Below, piece after piece: positions 8,224 to 14,693 of a stretch of 17,551 nt of DNA. How positions within the stretch are numbered: the stretch's first letter is position 1; the number at the start of each line of letters is the position of its first letter. The stretch is taken from the NCBI GenBank assembly GCA_910585285.1, contig CAJUDL010000060.1, positions 1 to 17,551 of the forward strand, written 5' to 3'. This DNA is from an uncultured Muribaculaceae bacterium (GTDB taxonomy: Bacteria; Bacteroidota; Bacteroidia; Bacteroidales; Muribaculaceae). Made by a program: the position numbers and the translations under genes. The notes beneath the pieces are model-generated. The model did not search any database. It was given only the letters and a program-made list of their open reading frames with translations, and was not told where the DNA came from.

Positions 8224-10134
8224 ATGGACTCCCAGACCATCCACGACATACTTAAGAAGCATTGGGGGTATGACTCGTTCCGCCCTTTACAGGAGGATAT
8301 CATTATGTCTGTCCTGGGGGGACGCGATACGCTCGGGCTGATGCCTACCGGGGGCGGAAAGTCGATTACTTTCCAGGTGCCGGCATTGGCTTTGCCGGGA
8401 CTAACAGTAGTCGTGACTCCCTTAATCTCCCTGATGAAAGATCAGGTCGACAATCTTAAACGACGCCGTGTGAAAGCCGTGTATCTTCATTCCGGCATGA
8501 CGACACGCGAACTTAAGATAGCCCGTGAAAAACTGATGAACGGCGGTGCCAAACTTCTATACATCTCGCCGGAAAGATTGCGTAACCAAAGATTTATTCA
8601 GGAATTGCGCACAATTAACGTTTCGCTCATTGTAGTAGACGAGGCGCACTGTATTTCACAATGGGGCTATGATTTCCGTCCGTCATATCTAAATATCAGA
8701 TCGCTAAGAAGGCTGTTTCCGAAGGTATCCGTGCTTGCTCTCACTGCCACGGCTACTCCTCATGTTGAAGCTGACATTCTGCGGCAGCTTGAGATGAAGG
8801 ATCCTGCGGTTTTCCGCATGAGTTTTTCCCGCTCGAATCTTAATTATATAGTCAGACCTACGGAGACAAAAATATATGAGGTGTTCCATATATTGAGCCG
8901 CACCGTCGGCACAGCTATTGTGTATGTAAGGAGTCGCAAACGCACCCGGGAGATTGCGGAATATCTCGCATCGGCAGGAATTTCCGCGACATATTATCAT
9001 GCAGGACTTGATATAAGTTTGAAAGAGGAGAGGCAGAACGAATGGCAGCGCGGAGGGGTGAGGGTGATGGTTGCAACCAACGCATTCGGCATGGGTATCG
9101 ACAAACCGGATGTAAGGGTGGTAATACATTTTGATATGCCTCCCTCGCTCGAAGAGTATTATCAGGAGGCAGGTCGTGCCGGAAGAGACGGGAAATTGTC
9201 TTATGTGGTGCTTCTGACTTCGCGGCAGGATTCCTCGTTGCTCAGACGACGGGTCACCGAAGTGTTCCCACCTCGTGATGAGATAAAACTGCTTTACGAA
9301 CGGGTGTGCAATTATCTACACGTAGCGCTCGATGAAGGATATGAGAAACTTGTTGAATTTGATCTGGATCATTTTTGTGAGGTTTTCAAATATCAGCGTC
9401 GCAGATGTCTTGCATCTCTTCATCTTTTAGGTCAGGCAGGCTATCTTGAATACATGGAGGAGACTGAACGACGCTCAAGGGTGATGATAACCTGCACACG
9501 TGAGGAATTATATCATCTCGACAGATTGTCGGGCAACGCAGAGATGGTGCTTTCGAAACTGTTGCGTATGTATTCCGGTCTGTTTGCGGAATACGTGCAT
9601 ATCGATGAAAGAACGGTCAGCCGAGAGACAGGTCTGGATGAGCGGAAGGTTTATGAGGCTTTGCTTGAACTTGCCAGGGGGAAGGTGTTGAGTTATGTGC
9701 CACGTTCCCGTTCGCCGTATATGTTTTTCCCTACAGCCCGCGAGGAGAAGAAATATGTTCTGATTGGCAAAAACATATACGAAGAGCGGAAAGCCGTGAT
9801 AAGCGCGCGCACCGAGGCTATGATAGATTACGGATTCAGCAAAGGGAAATGCCGGGAGAAGATGCTTCTTGAATATTTCGGAGAAAAGGATGGTTGTGAA
9901 TGCGGTCGCTGCGATATATGTCGCGATCGGAGAACATCGGTGAAAGGCAGGGATGAGGCGCAACTTACCAAGATTATTGCTTATCTTCAGGGTCGCCCTG
10001 CCGGCGCGGATGTCAGGATAATGGAGCGTGATCTCCGGATTCCCTCGGTATCGCTTTCGGAGTTGTTGTCGTATCTATGCGGGGAGGGTTTTGCTGAATC
10101 GGACAATGGCGTTTATAGGTGGGTTAATAATTAA
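8224..10134 (+). CDS. recQ: RecQ family ATP-dependent DNA helicase, variant C-terminal layout
   Basis: 636 residues. The SF2 core is complete: Walker A PTGGGKS (41-47), DEAH box (139-142) in VVDEAHCISQWGYDFRPSY, TATATP (174-179), ATNAFGMGIDKPDVR (284-298) and QEAGRAGRDG (314-323). The zinc-binding cysteines are C543, C560, C563 and C566, with the same spacing as in E. coli RecQ, but about 160-200 residues further from the helicase core; the stretch 350-530 looks like extra helical/winged-helix material. The last 60 residues suggest a small winged helix, and no recognisable HRDC domain is present. RecQ unwinds DNA 3' to 5' and works with RecJ to resect ends. Its last two codons and stop lie inside a 7-nt repeat tract. 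Confidence 0.93.
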   Translation: MDSQTIHDILKKHWGYDSFRPLQEDIIMSVLGGRDTLGLMPTGGGKSITFQVPALALPGLTVVVTPLISLMKDQVDNLKRRRVKAVYLHSGMTTRELKIAREKLMNGGAKLLYISPERLRNQRFIQELRTINVSLIVVDEAHCISQWGYDFRPSYLNIRSLRRLFPKVSVLALTATATPHVEADILRQLEMKDPAVFRMSFSRSNLNYIVRPTETKIYEVFHILSRTVGTAIVYVRSRKRTREIAEYLASAGISATYYHAGLDISLKEERQNEWQRGGVRVMVATNAFGMGIDKPDVRVVIHFDMPPSLEEYYQEAGRAGRDGKLSYVVLLTSRQDSSLLRRRVTEVFPPRDEIKLLYERVCNYLHVALDEGYEKLVEFDLDHFCEVFKYQRRRCLASLHLLGQAGYLEYMEETERRSRVMITCTREELYHLDRLSGNAEMVLSKLLRMYSGLFAEYVHIDERTVSRETGLDERKVYEALLELARGKVLSYVPRSRSPYMFFPTAREEKKYVLIGKNIYEERKAVISARTEAMIDYGFSKGKCREKMLLEYFGEKDGCECGRCDICRDRRTSVKGRDEAQLTKIIAYLQGRPAGADVRIMERDLRIPSVSLSELLSYLCGEGFAESDNGVYRWVNN

Positions 10135-10184
10135 TGGTTAATAATTAATAATTTCACATTCCACATTTCACATTTAACATTAAT
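10122..10184. repeat. Degenerate 7-nt tandem repeat tract between recQ and umuC
   Basis: Nine heptamers in strict phase on the plus strand: GGTTAAT, AATTAAT, GGTTAAT, AATTAAT, AATTTCA, CATTCCA, CATTTCA, CATTTAA, CATTAAT. The first four form a perfect 14-nt direct duplication that covers the recQ stop codon (10132-10134). The tract fills the whole gap and ends 4 nt before the GTG of umuC. Confidence 0.85.
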
Positions 10185-10188
10185 AATC

Positions 10189-11463
10189 GTGATTGGACTT
10201 GCAGACTGCAATAATTTCTTTGTTTCGTGTGAACGCTCGATAGACCCGTCGCTCGATGGAGTGCCGATGGTTGTGCTGTCGAACAACGACGGCTGCGTGA
10301 TAGCGCGTAGTAACGAATCAAAGAAAATTGGAGTGAAAATGGGGCAGCCTGCGTTCGAAATACGAGATCTCATATATTCCGGAAAGATTGTGGCATATTC
10401 GGGCAATCATCTGCTATATAGGAATAAGAGCCTTAGCGTGCATGATATATTCCGGAGGTTTGTGCCAGCCACTATTGATTACTCAGTGGATGAATCTTTT
10501 CTTGATATGACCGGTATTCCGGAGGAGGTTATTCCGGAAATCGGGGAAGCGATATGCGATGCATGCTGGAAGGAGGAGCGTATTCCGGTGACGCTTGGCT
10601 TCGCGCCAACCAAGACGCTCGCAAAAATAGCGACGGAGGTAGGAAAAAAGAGGGAGCAGAAAATTGTGATGCTTTCTCACGATGAGGAGTTGATTGCTTT
10701 GCTCCACAGAATGCCGATTGCCGATCTTTGGGGCGTGGGACGTCGCTTGTCGAAACGATTGTATTTCAAAGGCATCTATACGATCGGCGATTTTTATGGG
10801 AAAGATCTTGCATGGATAAGGGGAGAGTTAGGTGTGACAGGGGAACGCAGCTGGCAGGAGCTTCATGGGGTGCCTTGCATTGAACTTGAACACGTGTCGC
10901 GAAAAATGCAGGATTCAATAAGCGAGACGCGTACATTTCCTGCTGATATAGATGATTTTGATTTTCTGCGTGCCAGAATAGCGATATATTGCGCTCATGT
11001 TTCAAAACGTCTGAGGGCGATGGAGGGTGAATGCGGAGAGCTGACGGTGTTCTTGCGTACCAACAGGTTTCATGCGGAAAATGGTTATTATGCGCCTCAT
11101 GCTACGGTTGTGTTTTCTCCTGCAACTGACGATGCGGCAATGATTACTACTGCAGCTGTGGAATGTCTGGAGCGTATATTCAATCCTGCACTCAAGTATA
11201 AAAGGGCAGGGGTGATTTTGTCAAAAATCGTGTCCCGAAGTTCTATTACTCCCTCTCTTTTTGAAGAAATAGATGGAAGCAACAGGAAGCGATCGAAATC
11301 CCGAAATCTTATGAAGGCGGTTGATGAGTTAAATTTCGGCGAAAGTGATCACATCGTGAAGCTTGCGTCACAGCTTACGAAAGGACATGTAGGGCATAAT
11401 GACGGTTATTCTTCATCTTTCGGTTCCCCGCTTCCAGACTCGGGAGTGAGAGGCAGGAAATAA
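10189..11463 (+). CDS. umuC: Y-family DNA polymerase V catalytic subunit UmuC-like
   Basis: 424 residues, matching E. coli UmuC (422). The N-terminus (GLADCNNFFVSCE) has metal ligand Asp6, followed by VVLSNNDGCVIARS (28-41), the catalytic SVDES with Asp101/Glu102, and a helix-hairpin-helix stretch WGVGRRLSKRLYFKGIYTIG (181-200) leading to the little-finger domain. At 354-358, TPSLF resembles a beta-clamp motif (QxxLF) without the Gln. Translesion synthesis past damaged bases is expected. The GTG start fits family alignments; no upstream in-frame ATG is visible. There is no umuD in the window, nor a recognisable LexA box. The gene follows recQ after a 7-nt repeat tract and may be co-transcribed with recJ-recQ. 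Confidence 0.93.
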   Translation: MIGLADCNNFFVSCERSIDPSLDGVPMVVLSNNDGCVIARSNESKKIGVKMGQPAFEIRDLIYSGKIVAYSGNHLLYRNKSLSVHDIFRRFVPATIDYSVDESFLDMTGIPEEVIPEIGEAICDACWKEERIPVTLGFAPTKTLAKIATEVGKKREQKIVMLSHDEELIALLHRMPIADLWGVGRRLSKRLYFKGIYTIGDFYGKDLAWIRGELGVTGERSWQELHGVPCIELEHVSRKMQDSISETRTFPADIDDFDFLRARIAIYCAHVSKRLRAMEGECGELTVFLRTNRFHAENGYYAPHATVVFSPATDDAAMITTAAVECLERIFNPALKYKRAGVILSKIVSRSSITPSLFEEIDGSNRKRSKSRNLMKAVDELNFGESDHIVKLASQLTKGHVGHNDGYSSSFGSPLPDSGVRGRK

Positions 11464-11476
11464 CCTCTCGGAGGTT
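11462..11476 (+). terminator. Possible weak terminator after umuC
   Basis: AACCTC (11462-11467), loop TCG, GAGGTT (11471-11476), starting within the umuC stop codon. The 6-bp stem is followed only by TCACTTTT, so termination would be weak. The remaining gap to 11607 is AT-rich with no gene seen. Confidence 0.35.
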
Positions 11477-11607
11477 TCACTTTTGGAGTAAAAATCCTTT
11501 TCTTTATTGAAAAGTATGAAATACTGAAAAATATTATTAAATTTACAGCATCGTTTGTAAACAATCTTATGATTTACTATAACCCGATTAAAATAATTAA
11601 ACTGAAA

Positions 11608-12156
11608 ATGAAGAAATATAAAATAGCGGTAGCGGCAATCCTGCTTGCGGGAACATCAATGACATTTACCTCTTGCATAGGTTCGTTTGCAATGACAAAC
11701 AAAGTTCTGTCGTGGAATAAACAGGTAGGCAGCAAGTTTGTGAATGAGCTTGTATTTTTTGCATTCTGGATTCTCCCGGTATACGAAGTCACCAGCATAG
11801 CGGATTTGTTAGTGATCAACTCGATTGAGTTCTGGAGCGGTACAAATCCTATGACAGCATCCACTAAAGCTGTTGATACTGATCACGGCAGATATCTGAT
11901 CGATTGTGACGGCAAAGGATACACGGTTACTCTTGCCTCCACAGGAGAGAAAACTCGTCTCGAGTTTATCGAAGATTCGCAGACCTGGGCTTTTGAGAAT
12001 GCCGAGGGAGAACTTGTGCCCTTTATGACATTTGTTGATGACAGTCATGTCAAGATGGTAAAGCCCGATGGCGATTTCATGCTTGTGGATCTTTCAGAGC
12101 AGGGAATGATGGCGTATGCCGCTGCAACCGGCATGATTCCTATGGCGCAAAAATAA
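11608..12156 (+). CDS. DUF3332 family lipoprotein
   Basis: 182 residues from ATG 11608 (MKKYKIAVAA). The N-terminus is a lipoprotein signal with lipobox FTSC and Cys23. The next section (MTNKVLSWNKQVGSKFVNELVFFAFWILPVYEV, split as residues 29-46 and 47-61) contains a conserved hydrophobic stretch near 48-72 typical of what I recall for DUF3332, a small family of unknown function in Bacteroidota and Proteobacteria. The C-terminal half is a soluble beta-rich region. An upstream ATG at 11569 would add 13 residues and spoil the signal peptide, so it is rejected. It precedes the YtxH/holin-X module and may belong with it. Function unknown. Confidence 0.85.
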   Translation: MKKYKIAVAAILLAGTSMTFTSCIGSFAMTNKVLSWNKQVGSKFVNELVFFAFWILPVYEVTSIADLLVINSIEFWSGTNPMTASTKAVDTDHGRYLIDCDGKGYTVTLASTGEKTRLEFIEDSQTWAFENAEGELVPFMTFVDDSHVKMVKPDGDFMLVDLSEQGMMAYAAATGMIPMAQK

Positions 12157-12274
12157 AAATTCATTCCGGATTAATCCGAAAGTTCATTTCAGTTGTTAAT
12201 ATAATTGAATGGAGAATTTGAGATTGAAAAAAATCTTAAATAAATTGAAATAATAATAATTTAAACATAAGATT

Positions 12275-12478
12275 ATGAAACCATTACATGTGATTTTAGC
12301 AGTGTTGGGCGGTGCAATTGCAGGTGCTGCCGTAGGTCTTCTTGTTGCTCCTGAAAAAGGAGAGGATACTCGTAGCCGCATCGCAAAGCTTCTTAAGGAA
12401 AAAGGCATCACACTTAAGAAAGATAAGATGGAAGAGCTCGTAGACGAGATTGAAGATCAAATCGAGAAACATATTTAA
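12275..12478 (+). CDS. YtxH domain protein, copy 1
   Basis: 67 residues. The N-terminus forms a single glycine/alanine-rich membrane segment (residues 5-25, with GGAIAGAAVG), followed by the hallmark APEKGEDTRSRI (26-37) and a charged amphipathic helix. That is the YtxH pattern: a small single-pass membrane protein linked to envelope stress in many bacteria. It is paralogous to the next gene, 32 nt downstream, with the same LLxAPEKGxDxRxRIxxLLKxKGI core. Orientation and partners are not known; a scaffolding or ribosome-tethering role comparable to E. coli YqjD/ElaB is only analogy. Confidence 0.88.
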   Translation: MKPLHVILAVLGGAIAGAAVGLLVAPEKGEDTRSRIAKLLKEKGITLKKDKMEELVDEIEDQIEKHI

Positions 12479-12510
12479 ACATTTAGGAATCAGCTTAAAA
12501 TAATATATTT

Positions 12511-12705
12511 ATGAGAGCACTCACATTAATCTCAGCCTTCGTTGGAGGCGCAATCGTGGGTTGCGGTGCAGCCCTTCTTTTCGCTCCTGAAAAAGGATCT
12601 GACGTAAGAACCAGAATTTGCGATCTCCTTAAGAGAAAAGGAATCAAGATCAGTGATCAGGAAGTGGACGCCCTCGTGGCAGAGCTTGCCGGAGCTGAGG
12701 AGTAA
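12511..12705 (+). CDS. YtxH domain protein, copy 2
   Basis: 64 residues and a tandem paralogue of the previous gene: membrane segment 5-25 with GGAIVGCGAA, then APEKGSDVRTRI (26-37) and an acidic helical tail ending EELAGAEE-like. The two copies align without gaps through the first 45 residues and diverge in the tail, where copy 1 is longer and more basic/acidic mixed. Likely product of a local duplication followed by divergence, possibly forming a heteromer. Followed by a 13-bp stem-loop before the holin-X gene. Confidence 0.87.
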   Translation: MRALTLISAFVGGAIVGCGAALLFAPEKGSDVRTRICDLLKRKGIKISDQEVDALVAELAGAEE

Positions 12706-12719
12706 AGATCAATGCAAAT

Positions 12720-12763
12720 CGTGTGGGCATCCGAGCCGGGCAATTCCCGAGGGTGTCCACACG
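12720..12763 (+). other. Strong 13-bp stem-loop between ytxH2 and the holin-X gene
   Basis: The arms CGTGTGGGCATCC (12720-12732) and GGGTGTCCACACG (12751-12763) pair over 13 bp including two G-U pairs. The 18-nt apex contains a second helix CGGG/CCCG with loop CAATT. No T-tract follows, so it is not a standard intrinsic terminator; an mRNA processing or stability element, or a partial attenuator, is more likely. Confidence 0.7.
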
Positions 12764-12825
12764 TTCTATATCTACACGCCCCTGTAATTTGAATGATTGC
12801 AGGGAGCAATAAACTATCCTATTGT

Positions 12826-13173
12826 ATGAAAGAAAAACTGACAGATGAATTGAAGGATATATTGGCTCAGGGGAGAGACTGGGTTAAACTTGAGGTCGAA
12901 TATGCCAAACTGACAGTAGCGGAGAAGTTCACTGTTTTGTTGTCTGCGATGATTATCGGGGCTATATGCCTGTTGATGGGGATGGTGGTGCTGATCCTTC
13001 TGTCTTTATCTCTTGTAGAATTATTCAAGATGATGATGGTTCCTGCACTTGCCTATCTTGCGGTTAGCGGCATAATCTGTCTGTTGATCCTGATATTGTA
13101 TTTATTGCGCAACCCTCTGCTTCTGAATCCGATAGCGAGGTTTATCACACGATTGTTAATCAATAAAAATTAA
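12826..13173 (+). CDS. Phage holin family / DUF1469 (holin-X, YqjE-like) membrane protein
   Basis: 115 residues from ATG 12826 (MKEKLTDELK). An N-terminal amphipathic helix (1-35, DILAQGRDWVKLEVEYAKLTVAEK-like) precedes two long membrane segments at about 36-65 and 70-97, and a short basic tail follows. This is the layout of the Actinobacterial holin-X/DUF1469 family, which includes E. coli YqjE; despite the name these are usually chromosomal membrane proteins, not lysis holins. An ATG at 12793 is possible but gives an atypical extension. The stop codon is 7 nt from the next gene, so they are co-transcribed. No phage gene is near. Confidence 0.85.
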   Translation: MKEKLTDELKDILAQGRDWVKLEVEYAKLTVAEKFTVLLSAMIIGAICLLMGMVVLILLSLSLVELFKMMMVPALAYLAVSGIICLLILILYLLRNPLLLNPIARFITRLLINKN

Positions 13174-13180
13174 CAAGGTC

Positions 13181-13516
13181 ATGACGAATGAGATTGTACC
13201 CGTAAATGAGAAGCATGAGGATGCTCCACATAACTCTTCAGAATTCAAGGGATATTCAATAGAAGAGTTGAGATATCAGCGCGCGTTGATAGCATTGCGT
13301 AAGGATTTCTGCAAGTCGAAGATGATCCATAATATGGATAGAATGCGCAAGCGCGGATTCTTTGGCAGAAACGGCACTACTTCCAGGGTGGCGCACGTTG
13401 GTGGGCTTGCAAGCAAGATAATGTCGGGACTCGGTTATCTTGACTATGTGATGATAGGAATGTCGATTTTTGGCACCGGACGAAAAATTTTCAAATTTTT
13501 CAGAGGTAAGAAATAG
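13181..13516 (+). CDS. Uncharacterised 111-residue protein with hydrophobic C-terminal segment
   Basis: 111 residues; family not recognised. Residues 1-30 are polar and acidic, 31-70 form a basic helix (LRYQRALIALRKDFCKSKM), followed by RMRKRGFFGRNGTT. Residues 78-103 are a glycine-containing weakly hydrophobic segment (LASKIMSGLGYLDYVMIGM) and the end is strongly basic (FKFFRGKK). It follows the holin-X gene after 7 nt and precedes a strong terminator, so it is the last gene of the module. Position and shape recall YqjK, the last member of E. coli yqjCDEK, but no sequence relation is claimed. Probably membrane-associated. Confidence 0.75.
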   Translation: MTNEIVPVNEKHEDAPHNSSEFKGYSIEELRYQRALIALRKDFCKSKMIHNMDRMRKRGFFGRNGTTSRVAHVGGLASKIMSGLGYLDYVMIGMSIFGTGRKIFKFFRGKK

Positions 13517-13546
13517 AAAGATTCCTGGAAATATATTCCTTTAAAT

Positions 13547-13577
13547 TTTGATATAACTGAAAGTCTTAATATATTTG
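13547..13577 (+). promoter_or_regulatory. prmA promoter, merged with the upstream terminator
   Basis: TTTG (13547-13550), a 19-nt spacer and TATATTTG (13570-13577) match both consensus boxes. The last G of the -7 box is the first base of the terminator stem, so transcription should begin inside the left arm of the hairpin. Confidence 0.8.
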
Positions 13578-13610
13578 CGGTCCGGAAATTTTTCCGGACC
13601 GCATTTTATT
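13577..13610 (+). terminator. Strong intrinsic terminator of the YtxH/holin-X module
   Basis: GCGGTCCGGAA (13577-13587), loop ATTT, TTCCGGACCGC (13592-13602), then ATTTTATT. The 11-bp GC-rich stem is perfect; the T-run is interrupted by one A. It closes the operon ending at 13516 and lies 10 nt before the prmA start. Confidence 0.8.
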
Positions 13611-13619
13611 CTGACAGTT

Positions 13620-14477
13620 ATGAATGATTATATATCCGTCCGTGTTGACGCAACCCCTTGTTCTGAAGATATTACCGACCTTGCTGCTGCATTCCTTGCG
13701 GATGCGGGATTTGAAAGTTTTGAACCGGATGAATCGGGATTGACAGCTTATATACGAGCCACAGAAGATGGAATAACGCTTGCGGAAGAGGCTTTGGCTG
13801 ATTTCCCAATCCCTTCTGATTTCAAGATTTCCTCAGAATTTATAAAGGGAGAGGATTGGAATTCGGAGTGGGAGAAAAATTATTTCAAGCCTATCGTTAT
13901 CGGCGATAAGGTAGCTGTTCATTCCACATTCCATACTGATGTGCCTCAGGCGGAATATGATATCGTGATCGACCCCAAGATGGCGTTCGGCACCGGTCAT
14001 CATGACACTACCTCTCAGATGATGCGTCTTATATTGAATCTTTCTCTGGAGCATAAAAGCGTGATAGATATGGGCACCGGCACAGGTATTCTCGCAATAC
14101 TTGCCAAGATGCGTGGCGCTGAATCCGTGACCGGAATCGAGATAGACGAACCGGCATATCTTAATGCCATAGAACATGCGTCATTGAACAATGTGAAGCT
14201 CAATCTCGTGCATGGAGATGCGGCTGCTCTTGAAGCACTTGATCAAGCCGATTTCCTTTTTGCAAATATCAATCGAAATATAATACTTGCTGATCTCGAC
14301 AGATATTCAGCCGCGTTGAAGCCGGGAGGAGAGATGCTGCTGAGTGGCTTTTACGAGCAGGATGTGGAGATGATCGAGCAGGAATGTGAGAAATATAATA
14401 TCCGTGAGATCGAAAGACTTGTGTCTGAAGCGGGATGGACGGCATTGCGTCTTAAGAAGAATGAGTGGCGGAAATAA
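13620..14477 (+). CDS. prmA: Ribosomal protein L11 methyltransferase PrmA
   Basis: 285 residues from ATG 13620 (MNDYISVRVD). The signature MAFGTGHHDTT (121-131) is specific to PrmA; the SAM-binding motif DMGTGTG (150-156) and the substrate-side ANIN (215-218) follow. PrmA trimethylates ribosomal protein L11 in the cytoplasm using S-adenosylmethionine. The N-terminal 60 residues correspond to the L11-recognition domain. A longer reading from 13575 would begin inside the promoter and terminator and is rejected. The leader is short, about 35 nt. Not linked to rplK here; the following sigma factor has its own promoter. Confidence 0.95.
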   Translation: MNDYISVRVDATPCSEDITDLAAAFLADAGFESFEPDESGLTAYIRATEDGITLAEEALADFPIPSDFKISSEFIKGEDWNSEWEKNYFKPIVIGDKVAVHSTFHTDVPQAEYDIVIDPKMAFGTGHHDTTSQMMRLILNLSLEHKSVIDMGTGTGILAILAKMRGAESVTGIEIDEPAYLNAIEHASLNNVKLNLVHGDAAALEALDQADFLFANINRNIILADLDRYSAALKPGGEMLLSGFYEQDVEMIEQECEKYNIREIERLVSEAGWTALRLKKNEWRK

Positions 14478-14487
14478 GATGTCTTTA

Positions 14488-14525
14488 TTGTGTGATTAAC
14501 AAATTTTAATGTTAAAAACACACAA
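14488..14525 (+). other. Inverted repeat downstream of prmA
   Basis: TTGTGTG (14488-14494) pairs with CACACAA (14519-14525), and AACA with TGTT inside. It is AT-rich with no T-tract, so it could be a weak terminator for prmA or an operator just upstream of the sigma-factor promoter. Confidence 0.3.
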
Positions 14526-14529
14526 ATCA

Positions 14530-14561
14530 TTTGTTTTTGCGTTAATTCCGTCTTATATTTG
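14530..14561 (+). promoter_or_regulatory. Promoter of the sigma-factor gene
   Basis: TTTG (14530-14533), a 20-nt spacer and TATATTTG (14554-14561), both consensus. Initiation near 14568 gives a leader of about 125 nt that contains a 7-nt repeat tract. Confidence 0.8.
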
Positions 14562-14571
14562 CAGTCTGAAA

Positions 14572-14613
14572 GGCAGTGAGGAGTGAATAGTGGATATGGA
14601 GTAGTGAATGTGA
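14572..14613. repeat. Degenerate 7-nt tandem repeat tract in the sigma-factor leader
   Basis: Six heptamers in phase: GGCAGTG, AGGAGTG, AATAGTG, GATATGG, AGTAGTG, AATGTGA. Four of the six end in AGTG. The tract begins at or a few nt after the predicted transcription start, so it forms the 5' end of the mRNA. The rest of the 216-bp gap holds the promoter, an inverted repeat and a short AAACT repeat (14633-14646), but no gene. Confidence 0.7.
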
Positions 14614-14693
14614 GTAAAAGTATTACACCTATTAAACTAAACTAAACCGACATAGCCTATAGAGAAATTTTACCAAACCAACCAGCATCATAA

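Noticed and set aside
1774..10184. CRISPR-like arrays suggested by repeats
   Set aside because: The repeats are contiguous 7-mers without spacers, and no cas genes are present.
12167..12178. Perfect palindrome CGGATTAATCCG after the DUF3332 gene
   Set aside because: A hairpin would have almost no loop and no T-tract follows; it may be a chance palindrome or protein site, but nothing else supports it.
12826..13173. Holin annotation taken as evidence of a prophage
   Set aside because: The holin-X/DUF1469 family is mostly chromosomal, and no endolysin, capsid, integrase or attachment site is nearby.
13575..13619. N-terminal extension of PrmA
   Set aside because: It is encoded by the terminator hairpin and -7 box; the family N-terminus fits ATG 13620.
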